From NCBI GenBank assembly GCA_910589155.1, contig CAJURY010000001.1, forward strand, positions 1-64,000: a stretch of DNA of 64,000 bases. Reading direction: 5' to 3'. The DNA is from an uncultured Oscillospiraceae bacterium. GTDB taxonomy: Bacteria; Bacillota; Clostridia; Oscillospirales; Oscillospiraceae. The position numbers and the translations under genes were made by a program. How positions within the stretch are numbered: position 1 is the first letter of the stretch; each line of letters begins with the position of its first letter. The notes below the pieces were generated by a model, which ran no database searches, had not been told where the DNA came from, and worked only from the letters and a program-made list of their open reading frames with translations. Below are positions 7,226 through 15,187 of the stretch, piece after piece.

Positions 7226-7744
7226 ATCGCTAAATTTGATCATCAACTCAACGAGGAAATCCGGGACAAGGAAGTTCGCGTCATTGGCGCGGACGGCGCG
7301 CAGCTCGGTATTATGTCTGCCAATGAGGCAAACCGCATTGCTGTAGAACAGAACCTGGATCTTGTAAAGATTTCGCCCAACGCCGTGCCGCCTGTGTGCA
7401 AAATCATGGATTACCGGAAGTTCTGCTTCGACCAGAAGAAAAAGGAAAAGGAAGCGAAAAAGAACCAGAAGGTTGTGGAAATCAAGGAGATTCGGATGTC
7501 TCCCAGCATTGACACCAACGATTTTAACACTAAGCTGAAAAACGCGCAGAAGTTTTTGAAAGACGGCAATCGTGTGAAGGTCAGCGTCCGTTTCCGCGGC
7601 CGCGAAATGGCGCATACGGATATTGGTGAAAAGCTATTGCAGGATTTTGGCGCCAGTTGTACGGAGATTGCTTCCGTTGAGAAGAATCCCAAGCTGGATG
7701 GTCGTTTCATGGTGATGTTTTTGTCTCCCAAGAATACCAAGTAA
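7226..7744 (+). CDS. infC: Translation initiation factor IF-3, ATC start
   Basis: A 172-residue IF-3, which keeps ribosomal subunits apart and checks the start codon. The N domain includes VRVIGADGAQLGI and PNAVPPVCKIMDYRKF, the linker is the Lys-rich FDQKKKEKEAKKNQK, and the C domain includes EIRMSPSIDTNDFNTKLKNA and VSVRFRGREMAH. No in-frame ATG, GTG or TTG lies at the right place: the ribosome site GGAGGT (7212-7217) is 8 bases from ATC at 7226. Unusual start codons (AUU, AUC) are known for infC and let IF-3 repress its own translation. rpmI and rplT follow directly, the usual operon. Confidence 0.95.
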   Translation: MAKFDHQLNEEIRDKEVRVIGADGAQLGIMSANEANRIAVEQNLDLVKISPNAVPPVCKIMDYRKFCFDQKKKEKEAKKNQKVVEIKEIRMSPSIDTNDFNTKLKNAQKFLKDGNRVKVSVRFRGREMAHTDIGEKLLQDFGASCTEIASVEKNPKLDGRFMVMFLSPKNTK

Positions 7745-7797
7745 CAATACGTTGTTGAATCAGGCGCAAGGCCTAACGATACGGAAGGAGTTTCAAT

Positions 7798-7995
7798 ATG
7801 CCCAAACTGAAGACCCACAGCGGTGCAAAAAAGAGATTCAACCTGACCAAAAGCGGTAAGGTAAAGAGAGCACGCGCGTATAAGAGCCACATCCTTACCA
7901 AGAAGGATACCAAGCGTACCCGCCATCTGAGAAGCACTGCCTACGCAGATGAAACCAATGTAGAGACCATCAAGAAGATGATCCCTTACAAATAA
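7798..7995 (+). CDS. rpmI: Ribosomal protein L35
   Basis: A 65-residue basic protein of the large ribosomal subunit with the family opening PKLKTHSGAKKRFNLTKSGK and the central HILTKKDTKRTRHLR. The length equals that of the family. It lies 53 bases after infC and 29 before rplT, with GGAGT just upstream of the ATG, and is presumably controlled with them through the leader at 7075-7212. Confidence 0.97.
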   Translation: MPKLKTHSGAKKRFNLTKSGKVKRARAYKSHILTKKDTKRTRHLRSTAYADETNVETIKKMIPYK

Positions 7996-8024
7996 TCGGA
8001 ATTCACAATAGGAGGATATTTTAG

Positions 8025-8378
8025 ATGGCAAGAGTAAAAGGCGCAATGATGACGCGCAAGAGAAGAAATAAGACCCTGAAGCTGGCGAAGTCCTATTGGG
8101 GTTCCAAGTCCACCCACTTTAAGATGGCCAAGCAGGCTGTCAAGAAGTCCGGCGTGTATGCATACATCGGCCGTAAGCAAAAGAAGAGAAACTTCCGCAG
8201 CCTGTGGATTACCCGTATTTCCGCCGCTGTCGCTCCCTTTGGCCTGAACTACTCCCGCTTTATGAACGGTCTGAAGAAGGCCGGCGTGGAGATGAACCGC
8301 AAGTCCCTGTCTGAAATGGCCATCAACGATCCCGCTGCTTTCGCGGCCGTTGTGGAACTGGCGAAGAAGGCTCTGTAA
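8025..8378 (+). CDS. rplT: Ribosomal protein L20
   Basis: A 117-residue protein of the large subunit, needed early in 50S assembly. It has the long basic N-terminal helix (MARVKGAMMTRKRRNKTLKL), YIGRKQKKRNFRSLWI and NYSRFMNGLKKA, and full family length. AGGAGG precedes the ATG. In Bacillus L20 is the repressor of its own infC-rpmI-rplT operon, and the leader seen upstream of infC suggests the same here. A strong terminator closes the operon. Confidence 0.97.
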   Translation: MARVKGAMMTRKRRNKTLKLAKSYWGSKSTHFKMAKQAVKKSGVYAYIGRKQKKRNFRSLWITRISAAVAPFGLNYSRFMNGLKKAGVEMNRKSLSEMAINDPAAFAAVVELAKKAL

Positions 8379-8390
8379 ATTTTATCAATG

Positions 8391-8429
8391 AACCGCACTG
8401 TGTCTTTTCAAAAGCGCAGTGCGGTTTTT
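8391..8429 (+). terminator. Terminator of the infC operon
   Basis: AACCGCACTG pairs with CAGTGCGGTT and is followed by TTT; it begins 12 bases after the rplT stop. Confidence 0.85.
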
Positions 8430-8458
8430 GCTTGGCAAAATTATTGTTTGTGAGAACC

Positions 8459-8487
8459 TTGCAAAAGACACGGCGGTATGCTATACT
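8459..8487 (+). promoter_or_regulatory. Promoter of uridine phosphorylase
   Basis: TTGCAA (8459-8464), 17 bases, TATACT (8482-8487), 33 bases before the ATG at 8521. Confidence 0.7.
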
Positions 8488-8520
8488 GAAACCATCAAAA
8501 TCTACAAAGTGGTGAGAAAA

Positions 8521-9288
8521 ATGCAAGATACCGGCAGACAGTTTCATATTCATTGCGTGGAAGGGGACGTGGGGCGCTATTGCTTGCTTCCCGGTGATCC
8601 CGGTCGCTGCGAGGCGATTGCAAACCTGTTTGACAATCCCCGGCGCATCGGCATGAACCGCGAGTATAATATCTATACGGGTACGCTGCTTGGAGAAAAA
8701 GTTTCCGTATGTTCTACTGGCATCGGCGGCCCCTCCGCCGCCATTGCCATGGAGGAACTACATAACGTCGGCGCGGATACCTTTTTGCGGGTGGGCACCT
8801 GCGGTGGAATTGACCTTGCTGTTGGCGCAGGGGATATTGTGATTGCCAGCGGCGCCATTCGGTTTGAGCATACCTCCATGGAATACGCGCCCATTGAGTT
8901 TCCGGCGGTGGCGGATCTGGATGTGACAGTCGCTTTGCGGCAGGCGGCGCAAAAACTCGGTTATTCCACCCATGTAGGCGTGGTGCAGTGCAAGGATGCG
9001 TTTTACGGGCAGCACAGTCCCCACAAAATGCCGGTTTCCTATGAGCTTTTGCAAAAGTGGGAGGCGTGGAAACGGCTGGGTGTCAAAGCCAGTGAAATGG
9101 AATCCGCCGCGCTGTTTGTGGTTGCGTCGGCGCTGCACGTCCGCTGTGGTTCCTGCTTCCATGTGGTGTGGAATCAGGAGCGGGAAGCGGCCGGGCTGGA
9201 TCAGCGCATGACGGAGGATACTTCCGGCGCAATTCGCGTAGGTGTGGAAGCGCTGAAGCTGCTGATTGCACAAGATCATGCAATGTAA
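8521..9288 (+). CDS. udp: Uridine phosphorylase
   Basis: A 255-residue nucleoside phosphorylase that splits uridine with phosphate into uracil and ribose-1-phosphate for pyrimidine salvage. PGDPGR at residues 24-29 binds phosphate, RVGTCGGID at 90-98 is the family loop, and SEMESAAL near residue 191 binds the ribose. FEHTSMEYAPIEFPAVADLD and HVGVVQCKDAFY resemble the matching parts of E. coli Udp, which is why I prefer uridine over purine specificity. The ORF opens at 8419, but its first part covers the promoter, so the ATG at 8521 (GGTGAG upstream) is the start. Single gene with promoter and terminator. Confidence 0.88.
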   Translation: MQDTGRQFHIHCVEGDVGRYCLLPGDPGRCEAIANLFDNPRRIGMNREYNIYTGTLLGEKVSVCSTGIGGPSAAIAMEELHNVGADTFLRVGTCGGIDLAVGAGDIVIASGAIRFEHTSMEYAPIEFPAVADLDVTVALRQAAQKLGYSTHVGVVQCKDAFYGQHSPHKMPVSYELLQKWEAWKRLGVKASEMESAALFVVASALHVRCGSCFHVVWNQEREAAGLDQRMTEDTSGAIRVGVEALKLLIAQDHAM

Positions 9289-9301
9289 AGGAAAAACAAA
9301 A

Positions 9302-9333
9302 CGCCGGGCGTAAAAAGCCCGGCGGTATTTTGT
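9302..9333 (+). terminator. Terminator of udp
   Basis: CGCCGGGC pairs with GCCCGGCG, followed by GTATTTTGTT. Confidence 0.85.
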
Positions 9334-9402
9334 TGTTTTGACTAAAAGAGAAAAAGAATTTTTGTGCATTGTAAACAGTTTGTGAATTTCCAGTGCGGCG
9401 GC

Positions 9403-9431
9403 TTGACATAACCCAATCTCATGGCTAAAAT
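9403..9431 (+). promoter_or_regulatory. Promoter of the MarR-ABC operon
   Basis: TTGACA (9403-9408), 17 bases, TAAAAT (9426-9431). The -10 box is followed at once by CTAACAATATTAG (9434-9446), an imperfect palindrome that would suit autorepression by the MarR protein. Confidence 0.75.
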
Positions 9432-9474
9432 AGCTAACAATATTAGTAGATTGTATCAAAGGGAGGGGTCAGGC

Positions 9475-9927
9475 TTGGAGTATGAGACGCTGGCGAATGA
9501 GTTTATTGCGCTGGCGAAAGAAATGCATAACGGTATACATATGGATATTGCCCAAGCAAATAAAGGCGAGGGTTTTATTTTGTGCTATCTTGTGAAAAAT
9601 GAAGGCAGGGCGTATCCCAGTGAGCTTGCCCGCACAGCCGGAATCAGCAGCGCGAGAATTGCCGCCGCCTTAAACGCTTTGGAAGCAAAAGGACTGGTGC
9701 GCCGCTCGGAAGCGGGTTCGGATCGCCGCCGGAAGCTGATCACAATTACAGAAGCGGGAATGAATGAGGCGGCGAAAAAAAGAGAAGAAATCTATCAAAA
9801 TACCCTGGAATTGCTAGAGGCTCTGGGATTGGAAGATGCAAAGGAGTTGCTTCGGATTATTACCCGTATCGTCGCAATGAAAAAAGTGAGGTGTTCTTAT
9901 GCTGAAACTGTTAAAACGATTGAATAA
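9475..9927 (+). CDS. MarR-family transcriptional regulator
   Basis: A 150-residue winged-helix regulator. The DNA-binding part shows YPSELARTAGISSARIAAALNALEAKGLVRR followed by the wing GSDRRRKLITITEAG, which is the classic MarR pattern. The open frame starts with an ATG at 9421, but that ATG lies inside the promoter -10 region; GGGAGGGG (9461-9468) points to TTG at 9475 as the start. The 3' end overlaps the first ABC gene by 29 bases, so it is the first gene of a regulator-exporter operon. MarR proteins in this setting usually repress the operon until a toxic ligand binds. Confidence 0.88.
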   Translation: MEYETLANEFIALAKEMHNGIHMDIAQANKGEGFILCYLVKNEGRAYPSELARTAGISSARIAAALNALEAKGLVRRSEAGSDRRRKLITITEAGMNEAAKKREEIYQNTLELLEALGLEDAKELLRIITRIVAMKKVRCSYAETVKTIE

Positions 9928-11671
9928 AAAAGAATGGCTGACGGTTGCCCTAAGCGCGCTGTTTATTTTGGGGCAGGTCTGGCTGGATCTTACCATGCCA
10001 GATTATATGTCCCAGATTACCATGCTGGTGCAGACAGAAGGCAGCGCTATGGCGGATATTTGGCTGGCAGGCGGCAAGATGCTCCTTTGCGCCATGGGAA
10101 GTCTAGGGCTTTCTGTTATCACGGGATTTTTTGCGGCCAGAGTTGCGGCGTCTTTTTCCCGGCGACTGCGAGGGGACATTTTCCGACAGGTTGCGGATTT
10201 TTCCATGGCGGAAATCAATCAGTTCTCCACCGCCAGCCTCATTACCCGTTCCACCAATGACGTTTCTCAGGTGCAGATGCTGGTGGCGGTAGGTCTGCAA
10301 ATTCTCATCAAAGCGCCGATTATGGCAGTGTGGGCTATTTGTAAAATTCGTACCAAAAGTTGGCAGTGGAGCGCCGCCACCTTGGGCGCAATTCTTGCCA
10401 TGATGGTATTGATTCTCATTGCAGTTACGGTGGTTATGCCGCGATTCAAACGCATTCAGACTCTAACGGACAATCTAAATCGGGTAACGCGGGAAAATCT
10501 CACAGGCCTTCGTGTGGTGAGAGCCTATAACGCGGAAGCTTATCAGGAGGAAAAGTTTCAAAAGGCCAACGATGAACTCACTGCCAACAACCTGTTTGCC
10601 AATCGGGTGATGGGCATTATGATGCCGGGGATGAATCTGGTGCTCAATGGACTGTCTTTGGCCATTTACTGGATCGGCGCGTTTCTCATTGACGCGATTC
10701 CAGTGACGGGCATGGCGGCGGTACAGGAAAGAATGGGCATTTTTTCTGATATGGTGGTCTTTTCTTCCTATGCCATGCAGGTTGTTATGGCGTTTATGAT
10801 GCTGGTTATGATTTATATCATTTGGCCCCGTGTTTCCGTATCCGCCAAGCGTATTTTGGAGGTGCTGGAAACCAGAACCTCCATTGCCGATGGGCGGCGA
10901 ACAGAAGGCTTGCCCGGCGTTGTGGGCGAGGTGGAATTTCGCAACGTCAGCTTCCGCTACCCGGACGCTGGTGAAGCGGTTTTGGAGCATATCAGCTTCC
11001 GGGCGCAAAAAGGGCAGACTGTTGCTTTTATCGGCGCCACAGGTTCCGGTAAGTCTTCCTTGATTCACTTGGTGCCCCGATTCTACGATGCGACGGAAGG
11101 ACAGGTGTTGGTGGACGGCGTGGATGTAAAGGAGTATACTTTGGAAGCCCTTCATGAGAAGCTGGGCTATGTGCCCCAGCGAGCGGTACTGTTTTCCGGC
11201 ACGGTGGAAAGCAACGTCGCCTATGGCAGCAATCAGAAAAACGGCGCGCTGGAGCAAGTGAAAAAGGCGGTGGAAATTGCTCAGGGCACGGATTTTGTGG
11301 AAAAAATGGGCTATCAGGGGGCAATTGCTCAAGGCGGAGCGAATGTCTCCGGCGGACAGAAGCAGCGGCTGGCTATTGCCAGAGCCATTTGCAGAAAACC
11401 GGAGATTTATATTTTTGACGATAGCTTTTCCGCGTTGGACTACCGCACGGACCGGGTGCTGCGAAGCGCTCTGAGAAAAGAGACTGCCGGCGTCACCAGC
11501 CTGATTGTCGCCCAGCGCATCGGTACGATCCGGGATGCGGATCTAATTTTGGTGCTGGATGAGGGCAAGGTGGTAGGGCAGGGAACGCATAAAGAACTTC
11601 TGAAGAACTGCGAGGTATACCGGCAGATTGCCCTGTCTCAGCTTTCAAAGGAGGAATTGGACAATGCATAA
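9899..11671 (+). CDS. ABC exporter half-transporter, degenerate ATPase site
   Basis: A 590-residue fusion of a six-helix membrane domain (residues 1 to about 320) and an ATPase domain. Walker A is GATGSGKSS, the signature is VSGGQKQR and Walker B is YIFDDSFSALD, so the catalytic Glu after Walker B is replaced by Asp. This is the usual mark of the degenerate-site partner in heterodimeric exporters such as BmrC or TM287. The second half-transporter follows with an 8-base overlap. Probable role: export of lipophilic drugs or peptides from the cytoplasm. Substrate unknown. Confidence 0.9.
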   Translation: MLKLLKRLNKKEWLTVALSALFILGQVWLDLTMPDYMSQITMLVQTEGSAMADIWLAGGKMLLCAMGSLGLSVITGFFAARVAASFSRRLRGDIFRQVADFSMAEINQFSTASLITRSTNDVSQVQMLVAVGLQILIKAPIMAVWAICKIRTKSWQWSAATLGAILAMMVLILIAVTVVMPRFKRIQTLTDNLNRVTRENLTGLRVVRAYNAEAYQEEKFQKANDELTANNLFANRVMGIMMPGMNLVLNGLSLAIYWIGAFLIDAIPVTGMAAVQERMGIFSDMVVFSSYAMQVVMAFMMLVMIYIIWPRVSVSAKRILEVLETRTSIADGRRTEGLPGVVGEVEFRNVSFRYPDAGEAVLEHISFRAQKGQTVAFIGATGSGKSSLIHLVPRFYDATEGQVLVDGVDVKEYTLEALHEKLGYVPQRAVLFSGTVESNVAYGSNQKNGALEQVKKAVEIAQGTDFVEKMGYQGAIAQGGANVSGGQKQRLAIARAICRKPEIYIFDDSFSALDYRTDRVLRSALRKETAGVTSLIVAQRIGTIRDADLILVLDEGKVVGQGTHKELLKNCEVYRQIALSQLSKEELDNA

Positions 11672-13460
11672 TTCCCACCATCGTTTCTCTGCGCCGACGC
11701 AGCCAGTGAATTTGAAAAGCGCTTGGGGCAAGCTTTTGCGCTTTGCCAGAAAGTGGCTTCCTTTGGGCATTGCCGGTATGGCCTTGGCTATGATTGCCTC
11801 CCTTTTTGCCCTCATGGGGCCGGATAAACTCCGAGACCTCACCAATCTGATCCAAGAAGGTATATTAGGCCAGGTGGATATGACGGCCATTGCCAACATC
11901 TGCTTTACACTGATTGCTTTTTATGCCATTGCCGCAATCGGCCACTATATCCAGCACTTTTTCATGGCAACCTTTACCCAGCAGGTTTCCTGTGCGCTGC
12001 GTCAAAATATCTCCAAAAAAATCAATAAAGTTCCCCTTGGATACTTTAACAAAGTCAGCTTTGGCGATGTGCTCAGCCGGGTGACCAACGATGTGGATAC
12101 CATCGGCCAGACCATGAACCAGTCTCTGGGCAATCTGGTAACGGCTGTTACCATGTTCCTTGGTTCTTTGATTATGATGTTTACCACCAACGCGATAATG
12201 GCGCTTACCGCGATTGTTTCCACCTTTTTTGGCTTTGGATTGATGATGCTGATCATCCGAAAATCGCAGAAATACTTTTTGGGGCAGCAGCGCTCTTTGG
12301 GGCAGTTAAACGGCCATGTGGAGGAAATTTATTCCGGTCATAATGTGGTAAAGGCATATAACGGCGAAGAAGCGGCGCAAAATACCTTTGATCAGATCAA
12401 CGGCGAATTGTACAATTGCGCGTGGAAATCTCAGTTTTTGTCCGGCCTGATGCAGCCGCTTATGGGTTTTATCGGCAATTTGGGGTATGTCGCCGTGTGC
12501 GTTATGGGCGCTGTGCTGGTAAAAAGCGGCCGAACGGATTTTGGCACCATCATTGCATTTATGGTTTATGTCCGGCAGTTTACGAATCCTTTGTCCCAAA
12601 TTGCCCAGGCGGCTACCAGCTTGCAGTCTGCGGCGGCGGCTTCTCAGCGCGTATTTGAGTTCTTAGATCAGGAAGAGCTGGCAGATGAATCTCAAAAGAC
12701 GGAAGTTTTACCGGTGGGTACAGTAAAAGGCGAGGTGGAATTCGACCATGTTCGTTTTGGCTACACCAAGGAGAAAACCATTATTCATGATTTTTCCGCC
12801 AAGGCGAAGCCTGGGCAGAAAATCGCCATTGTCGGTCCCACCGGCGCGGGCAAGACAACCCTTGTGAACCTGCTCATGCGGTTTTACGAATTGGACGGCG
12901 GCGAAATCCGCATTGACGGCAAGTCCATTGCGAGTCTCACCAGAGAAAATGTCCATGACTTGTTCTGTATGGTTTTGCAGGATACCTGGCTGTTTGAAGG
13001 AACCATCCGGGAAAATGTAGTGTATTCCAAGCAGGGCGTTACCGACGAGCAGGTAAAAGCCGCCTGTAAGGCGGTGGGACTGGATCACTTTATTCGGACG
13101 CTGCCCGACGGCTATGATACCTACCTCAATGACAAAGCGAATCTCTCCGCTGGGCAGCGGCAGCTTGTGACCATTGCTAGAGCCATGATTGAAAACGCGC
13201 CGCTTTTGATTTTGGATGAGGCGACTTCCTCTGTGGATACCAGAACGGAAGCTTTGGTGCAGGCCGCCATGGATAAGCTGACAGAAAACAGAACCTCCTT
13301 TGTGATTGCCCACCGGCTGAGCACCATCCGCAATGCGGACTTAATTTTGGTGCTGAAAGACGGCGATGTGGTGGAAAGCGGCAATCACCAGGAATTGCTG
13401 GCAAAAGGCGGTTTCTACGCGACGCTGTATAACAGCCAGTTTGAAAGCGCTTCCGCATAA
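11664..13460 (+). CDS. ABC exporter half-transporter, canonical ATPase site
   Basis: A 598-residue partner of the previous gene with six membrane helices and an ATPase domain: Walker A GPTGAGKTT, signature LSAGQRQ, Walker B LLILDEATSSVD and switch His in VIAHRLST. The catalytic Glu is present, whereas its signature (LSAGQ) departs from LSGGQ; together with the Asp in the partner, this fits one active and one inactive ATP site in a heterodimer. The frame opens at 11628, but AGGAGG before the ATG at 11664 sets the start. A strong terminator closes the operon. Confidence 0.9.
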   Translation: MHNSHHRFSAPTQPVNLKSAWGKLLRFARKWLPLGIAGMALAMIASLFALMGPDKLRDLTNLIQEGILGQVDMTAIANICFTLIAFYAIAAIGHYIQHFFMATFTQQVSCALRQNISKKINKVPLGYFNKVSFGDVLSRVTNDVDTIGQTMNQSLGNLVTAVTMFLGSLIMMFTTNAIMALTAIVSTFFGFGLMMLIIRKSQKYFLGQQRSLGQLNGHVEEIYSGHNVVKAYNGEEAAQNTFDQINGELYNCAWKSQFLSGLMQPLMGFIGNLGYVAVCVMGAVLVKSGRTDFGTIIAFMVYVRQFTNPLSQIAQAATSLQSAAAASQRVFEFLDQEELADESQKTEVLPVGTVKGEVEFDHVRFGYTKEKTIIHDFSAKAKPGQKIAIVGPTGAGKTTLVNLLMRFYELDGGEIRIDGKSIASLTRENVHDLFCMVLQDTWLFEGTIRENVVYSKQGVTDEQVKAACKAVGLDHFIRTLPDGYDTYLNDKANLSAGQRQLVTIARAMIENAPLLILDEATSSVDTRTEALVQAAMDKLTENRTSFVIAHRLSTIRNADLILVLKDGDVVESGNHQELLAKGGFYATLYNSQFESASA

Positions 13461-13462
13461 CA

Positions 13463-13493
13463 AACGCCCCGCAGTTTCTACTGCGGGGCGTTT
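13463..13493 (+). terminator. Terminator of the MarR-ABC operon
   Basis: AACGCCCCGCAG pairs with CTGCGGGGCGTT around TTTCTA and ends in TTT, 3 bases after the stop codon. Confidence 0.85.
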
Positions 13494-13683
13494 CAGCGCA
13501 TTCAAAAAGTCCTCTGCTATTGCAAGAAGGCAATCCAACGTGGCAATCTGCTGAAGATTGGTTCCGTTTTTGAAAATAGCAGAAAAAGAACTTTTTAGAT
13601 TGCCACGCCGTGTATGCTGCTTCTTCATCATGGCAAAACGGGTAACGCTTTGCCAGTCTCCCACCAGTTTAGCTGGTGAGTTC
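13494..13683 (+). other. Unassigned 190-base stretch beside the RHH gene
   Basis: No convincing gene is seen. The minus strand is open through part of it (a frame starting near 13664 that runs back over the ABC terminator), but with no clear family and no good ribosome site. It contains a small hairpin CACCA/TGGTG at about 13661-13677 and two related copies of GTGGCAATCT/AGATTGCCAC in opposite orientation (about 13550 and 13598). Confidence 0.3.
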
Positions 13684-13857
13684 TTATGATTCTACCTCAA
13701 TGATGCCATGCTCTTCCTCATAGCATTGAATATATTGCTCCAGAATGTACTCAATCTCTTTGTTGGTGGAACGTTTGTTTCTCACTGCGTTGTACTTGAT
13801 TTTCGATAAAAGTTCCTCTGAAATTCGCAGAGAAAAGGGCGTGTAGTAGTTTGCCAT
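13684..13857 (-). CDS. Small Arc-type ribbon-helix-helix protein
   Basis: A 57-residue protein. YTPFSLRISEELLSKIKYNAVRNKRSTNKEIEYILEQYI has the beta strand plus two helices of the Arc/MetJ fold (residues about 4-44), followed by an acidic tail EEEHGIIEVES. Such proteins bind DNA as dimers and often act as plasmid, phage or toxin-antitoxin repressors. The frame is open to 13911, but AGGAGTGG upstream of the ATG at 13857 sets the start. No toxin gene is found next to it; on one side is the ABC operon, on the other an AT-rich gap and a wrecked gene. Its target is unknown. Confidence 0.75.
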   Translation of the reverse strand: MANYYTPFSLRISEELLSKIKYNAVRNKRSTNKEIEYILEQYIQCYEEEHGIIEVES

Positions 13858-13911
13858 AATACCACTCCTGTTTTTGGTTTTATAGAAGTATATTATCACT
13901 CCATTTTTCAT

Positions 13912-14259
13912 CTTTCAGAATGCATAAAGAATTGCAATAAATCGATATCCATTTAAAAAGATTCTTTTTGGTGTGATAATACCTCCTTTATTATGACCAA
14001 AAAACAACCTTTAAACAAGAAAACTTAGGTTTCTTTCTAAGAATTTGCGCAAAAAAATAAGGCAATATCTTATCAAAAATTTTTGTGAAGAAAATGTAAA
14101 AATCTTGCGTGCTCCAAGTATCCACAAATCTTAATCCGTTATTACAAAAAGTGTGGGTTTTCAACTGACGCCTGCCATCTGACAGGTTCTGTGCTTCAGC
14201 GCAATTGAAATGAAGAAACTATTTTGTAAGTCCGCAAGTTTTTGCGGGCGCTGTTATTT
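13912..14259. other. AT-rich intergenic gap
   Basis: No gene is supported. This is the most AT-rich patch in the window. It carries short hairpins (CTTAG/CTAAG near 14026; CCGCAA/TTGCGG at about 14232-14247, the latter followed by TTATTTTT on the plus strand). Composition unlike its neighbours suggests an old insertion or a remodelled region. Confidence 0.4.
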
Positions 14260-15102
14260 TTAAAACCGCCGCCTCTTTTGATCAGGCAGTGTGCAGACTG
14301 TTTTTCCGTCGCACATGTCCATTGGATTGCCAAAGGTACCATAGCTTTTGTAATTGTCCACCCGTAAGCTCTTAAGCAGTTCTCTGCTTTGGAAAAGCAC
14401 AGAACCGCCGTCCCACTCTGCGCCTATCAGTGTGACCTCCTGATTGGTAGTCGTTTCTGGCGTGTCTGGCGGCGCAAATCATGTAATAGGCATAAAAACT
14501 GCGCCAGCAATGGCAAATCCTGTAAGAATAAAAAAAGAATCAGATCACCCGTCTATTGGCAATATTGTGATGCAAGGGATCCCGGCGTTCCTTTGCGTTC
14601 TTTACTGGCGGTATCGCGCCCATACCGTGTTTTTTTCGATAGGCTGTAACGGCGGCAATAAAATTTGCCCGGTTCTCACACATAGAATCCAGCCGGATCA
14701 CGTGTCTGCCCACATACAATTTTATGTCGAAGCGGTCAATACTTTTGTGTATTCCTTTGGCCATGGCGGTTATCTCTCAAAGGCAGTACTCCCGCTTCAC
14801 GCCCAAAAGGGTCTTGTGCAGAAAACCGTTTTCTTCGTAGCGCACATAGCAGTTCAGATAGCCGAGCATCAAGCTCCAGCCCAGGTCGCAAAGGCAATAA
14901 AAATTTTACTGCCATGCCCAAAAGCCATGGCTAACCCTGCCAAAATGCCGCTGCAAGCCATCCCAATTATCGTAAGGTAAAAGGGAAGCTGAACCGAGCG
15001 CTTCCAGCCTTCTCGCCGATTCTTGCGGGTAGAAAAGCAGCAAACCGTCAAAAAAATTGTTATGGCAATCCCGGAAAACGCAAGAAGTTTCCTCCAATCC
15101 AT
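14260..15102 (-). pseudogene. Broken gene for a membrane protein of unknown function
   Basis: Translating the minus strand by hand gives a continuous protein-like signal in shifting frames. It starts at the ATG at 15102 (MDWRKLLAFSGIAITIFL, a first membrane segment), has a second membrane segment (LPFYLTIIGMACSGILAGLA), then changes frame near 14875 into SLMLGYLNCYVRYEENGF and LGVKREYCL, meets TGA at about 14776, continues in frame with EITAMAKGIHKSIDRFDIK and CENRANFIAAVTAYRKKHG, shifts again in a T run near 14530 into ILTGFAIAGAVFMPIT, meets another TGA, and ends with GAEWDGGSVLFQSRELLKSL and a TAA at 14260. At least two frameshifts and two nonsense codons make it a pseudogene. The middle part looks strand-rich, similar to PH-like domains of small clostridial membrane proteins, but I cannot name the family. 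The error-free pieces suggest fairly recent decay. Confidence 0.65.
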
Positions 15103-15124
15103 GCAATATACTTCCTTTCTTTGC

Positions 15125-15178
15125 AAAACAACCACTGATCCGAGCAACCGAAGCTGCTGTATCAGTGGTTGTATTTTT
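15125..15178 (-). terminator. Bidirectional-looking terminator after yebC
   Basis: ACAACCACTGAT pairs with ATCAGTGGTTGT over a 21-base loop. The plus strand then reads ATTTTTTAT and the minus strand TTTTGC. It lies between the yebC stop and the start of the broken gene. Confidence 0.7.
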
Positions 15179-15187
15179 TATCAGGAC

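Noticed and set aside
14750..14800. TGA in the broken gene as selenocysteine codon
   Set aside because: The same gene also has frameshifts and a second TGA, no SECIS-like hairpin was evident, and the family shows no reason for selenocysteine.
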